From the NCBI GenBank assembly GCA_002405165.1, contig DHLF01000001.1, positions 1-64,000 of the forward strand: a DNA stretch of 64,000 nt, read 5' to 3'. Position 1 is the first letter of the stretch, and each line of letters starts with the position of its first letter. The notes below the pieces were generated by a model. That model was not told where the DNA came from. It ran no database searches and saw nothing but the letters and a program-made list of their open reading frames with translations. The position numbers were made by a program, and so were the translations under genes. The DNA comes from Christensenella sp. UBA4675. Its GTDB lineage: Bacteria > Bacillota > Clostridia > Christensenellales > Borkfalkiaceae. Below, in pieces: positions 62,158-64,000 of this stretch.

Positions 62158-64000
62158 ATGGAAAACGTGCAAAAGACTGCGATTATAGACGAAAAGAAAT
62201 TTTCCCCTATGATGCGACATTACCTTGCGATGAAAGAAAAATATAAAGATTGCGTTTTATTTTATCGATTAGGCGATTTTTACGAGATGTTTTACGACGA
62301 CGCGATAAAAGTATCTAATTTGTTGGATTTAACTTTAACGGGCAAGTCTTGCGGACAAGAAGAAAGAGCGCCTATGTGCGGAATACCTTTTCACAGCGCA
62401 GACCAGTACGTAGCTAAATTAGTATCGCTCGGGGAAAGAGTCGCTATTTGCGAGCAGTTATCGGATAAAGCTAACGAAAACGGCGTGGTCGACAGGGAAG
62501 TAGTAAAAATCGTTACCGCGGGAACGCTTACGGAAGATAATCAAATAGACGAAAAAACGAACAACTACGTTGCATGCCTTTATTACACGAATAAAGGTTG
62601 TGCCGTTTCTTGGGCGGATATAACGACGGGCGTATTCTATACTCAAAATTTCAAGCAAGCCACTTTACTTCAAATTTGCGACGCTTTGGTAAGAATTTCT
62701 CCGTCGGAAATTATATCTACGACGGAAGGCGTTAAGGCGTTTAACGAGCTTCCCATAATAAAACAAAGAGTGTTGCCGTCGCTTCTAAAGTACAACGATA
62801 GATTTTTTATGCAATCGAACGCCGAAAGGGAACTATTAAACCATTTTAATTCCATTTCTTTAAGCGGACTTGCGTTAGACGATAAGCCCGAGAGCGTGTG
62901 TTCTAGCGGGGCTTTGCTTGCTTATTTATACGAAACGCAAAAGCATTCTATTTCCAACGTAAATAAAATTACGATTTATAAAGACGCAGACTATTTATCG
63001 TTAAATAGTTCCACGTTAAACAATTTAGAAATTGTTAAAAACAGCAAAGGCGGAGAGAAATACGGCACGCTTTTATGGCTTATGGATAAAACGAACACCG
63101 CAATGGGTTCGAGAAAGTTAAGAGAATGGCTATTGTCGCCTTTAACCGACGTAGATAAAATAAATTTAAGATTAGACGCGGTAGAAGAGTTTTTTAACAA
63201 TAACATGGCGAGAGAAAATCTTTCTTCGCTTTTAAAAAGCGTAAAAGACGTTGAAAGATTGTGCGGAAAAATTTCAAACGGCAACTTAAATCCAAAAGAC
63301 TGCGTTTCGTTAAGCGTATCCTTAGACGTTTTGCCTTCCGTTAAAATGATTCTAGCCACTTTAAAAAGTCCCATGTTACAGGCTGTGGAACAAAAAATAA
63401 ATTCTTTTGACGAAATCACGTCTATAATCAAAAGCGCGATAGTAGAAAACGATACGCCCGTACAAATTAAAAACGGGGGATTCGTTAAAAACGGTTTTGA
63501 CGAAGAACTTGACAAATACCGTTCTATAATGACAAACGCTACTAATTTAATAGAAAAATTAGAGAACGAAGAAAAAGAAAAAACGGGTATAAAGACTTTA
63601 AAGATAAGATACAATAAAGTTTTCGGATACTACATAGAAATTTCTAATTCGTTTAAAAATTTAGTTCCTTACAATTACGTTAGAAAGCAAACTTTAGTAA
63701 ACGGCGAAAGATACGTTACCGAAGAATTAAAAAACTTAGAAGACGAAATTTTAGGGAGTTCGGATAAGGCAATAGAGTTGGAAATAGCAATCTTTAACAA
63801 AATAAAAGGAGTGCTTTATCAGAATATAGATAAAATTCAAAAAACGGCGAAATCGGTGGCGGTGCTAGACGCTTTATTGAGTTTTGCTACGGTTGCAAAA
63901 AACAATAAATACTGTAAACCCGAGCCGTTACCTTACGGCGAACGTTTAGAATTAACTGCTTCAAGACATCCCGTAGTTGAAAAAATAAGCAAAAACTCTT
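62158..64000 (+). CDS. mutS: DNA mismatch repair protein MutS, C-terminus cut by the window edge
   Basis: The frame opens at ATG 62158 and stays open to the end of the window (614 codons). It contains the mismatch-recognition domain (RLGDFYEMFYDDA with the Phe-x-Glu lesion contact), the connector domain, core domain (NLEIVKNSKGGEKYGTLLWL), clamp region and the start of the ATPase domain (ASRHPVVE), but the Walker A motif lies beyond the edge. It is the primary mismatch sensor of methyl-independent repair in Bacillota. The start codon overlaps the miaB stop region, without its own strong ribosome site. Confidence 0.95.
   Translation, partial: MENVQKTAIIDEKKFSPMMRHYLAMKEKYKDCVLFYRLGDFYEMFYDDAIKVSNLLDLTLTGKSCGQEERAPMCGIPFHSADQYVAKLVSLGERVAICEQLSDKANENGVVDREVVKIVTAGTLTEDNQIDEKTNNYVACLYYTNKGCAVSWADITTGVFYTQNFKQATLLQICDALVRISPSEIISTTEGVKAFNELPIIKQRVLPSLLKYNDRFFMQSNAERELLNHFNSISLSGLALDDKPESVCSSGALLAYLYETQKHSISNVNKITIYKDADYLSLNSSTLNNLEIVKNSKGGEKYGTLLWLMDKTNTAMGSRKLREWLLSPLTDVDKINLRLDAVEEFFNNNMARENLSSLLKSVKDVERLCGKISNGNLNPKDCVSLSVSLDVLPSVKMILATLKSPMLQAVEQKINSFDEITSIIKSAIVENDTPVQIKNGGFVKNGFDEELDKYRSIMTNATNLIEKLENEEKEKTGIKTLKIRYNKVFGYYIEISNSFKNLVPYNYVRKQTLVNGERYVTEELKNLEDEILGSSDKAIELEIAIFNKIKGVLYQNIDKIQKTAKSVAVLDALLSFATVAKNNKYCKPEPLPYGERLELTASRHPVVEKISKNS

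Overview
The window is about 64 kb of a low-GC chromosome that most likely comes from an anaerobic, endospore-forming member of the Clostridia (Bacillota). The evidence is a spoVAC-spoVAD-spoVAE operon, a yunB-like sporulation gene, three T-box riboswitches, strong AAGGAGG-type ribosome binding sites, CCA-encoding tRNA genes, and ferredoxin-linked 2-oxoacid metabolism. No phage, transposase, CRISPR array or rRNA gene was seen. I cannot assign a genus.

Layout. 0-5.7 kb: a membrane-anchored acidic protein (cut by the window edge), two flavoproteins, an asparaginase on the minus strand and a lipoprotein. 5.8-15.7 kb: the standout locus. Two paralogous enzymes, each an XRE helix-turn-helix plus cupin plus acyl-CoA synthetase fusion, each sit behind their own promoter and T-box. 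They are followed by a MinD-like ATPase, a four-subunit 2-oxoacid:ferredoxin oxidoreductase (Vor type) and a branched-chain aminotransferase. Read against the pheS T-box in the same window, the specifier codons appear to be ATC (Ile) and GTA (Val). T-boxes switch genes on when the amino acid is scarce. I therefore infer that the locus builds valine and isoleucine from short branched-chain fatty acids: CoA activation, reductive carboxylation, then transamination. 15.7-17.8 kb: a broken membrane-protein gene. 17.9-24.3 kb: a ferritin-like protein, a uridine-kinase-like protein, an SDR, a HAD phosphatase and a helicase/exonuclease fusion. 24.4-28.2 kb: a large secreted SGNH-hydrolase lipoprotein and a 51-residue YjzC-like protein. 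28.4-29.0 kb: six tRNA genes. 29.3-36.0 kb: an esterase remnant, gdhA, deoD, a membrane XRE regulator, then a GT8 / PlsC / CrtO-like / HMA-domain run. 36.1-41.6 kb: dipeptidase, purB, malic enzyme, deoC, deoB, tRNA-Ser. 41.8-44.4 kb: a cluster of decayed cell-surface genes. 44.4-47.8 kb: zinc-ribbon protein, spoVA operon, yunB-like gene. 47.9-58.5 kb: T-box-pheST, a U32 family protein, mutS2, cysteine desulfurase, thiI. 58.6-64 kb: a class A penicillin-binding protein on the minus strand, then miaB and mutS (cut by the window edge).

How the genes work together. deoD, deoB and deoC complete a purine deoxynucleoside salvage route, although deoD is separated from the other two. The cysteine desulfurase and ThiI form a tRNA 4-thiouridine pair, and MiaB adds a second tRNA thiolation. 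Damage is concentrated in envelope-polymer genes at 15.7-17.8 kb and 41.8-44.4 kb, while housekeeping genes are intact, which suggests selective loss of surface structures and not general sequencing error.
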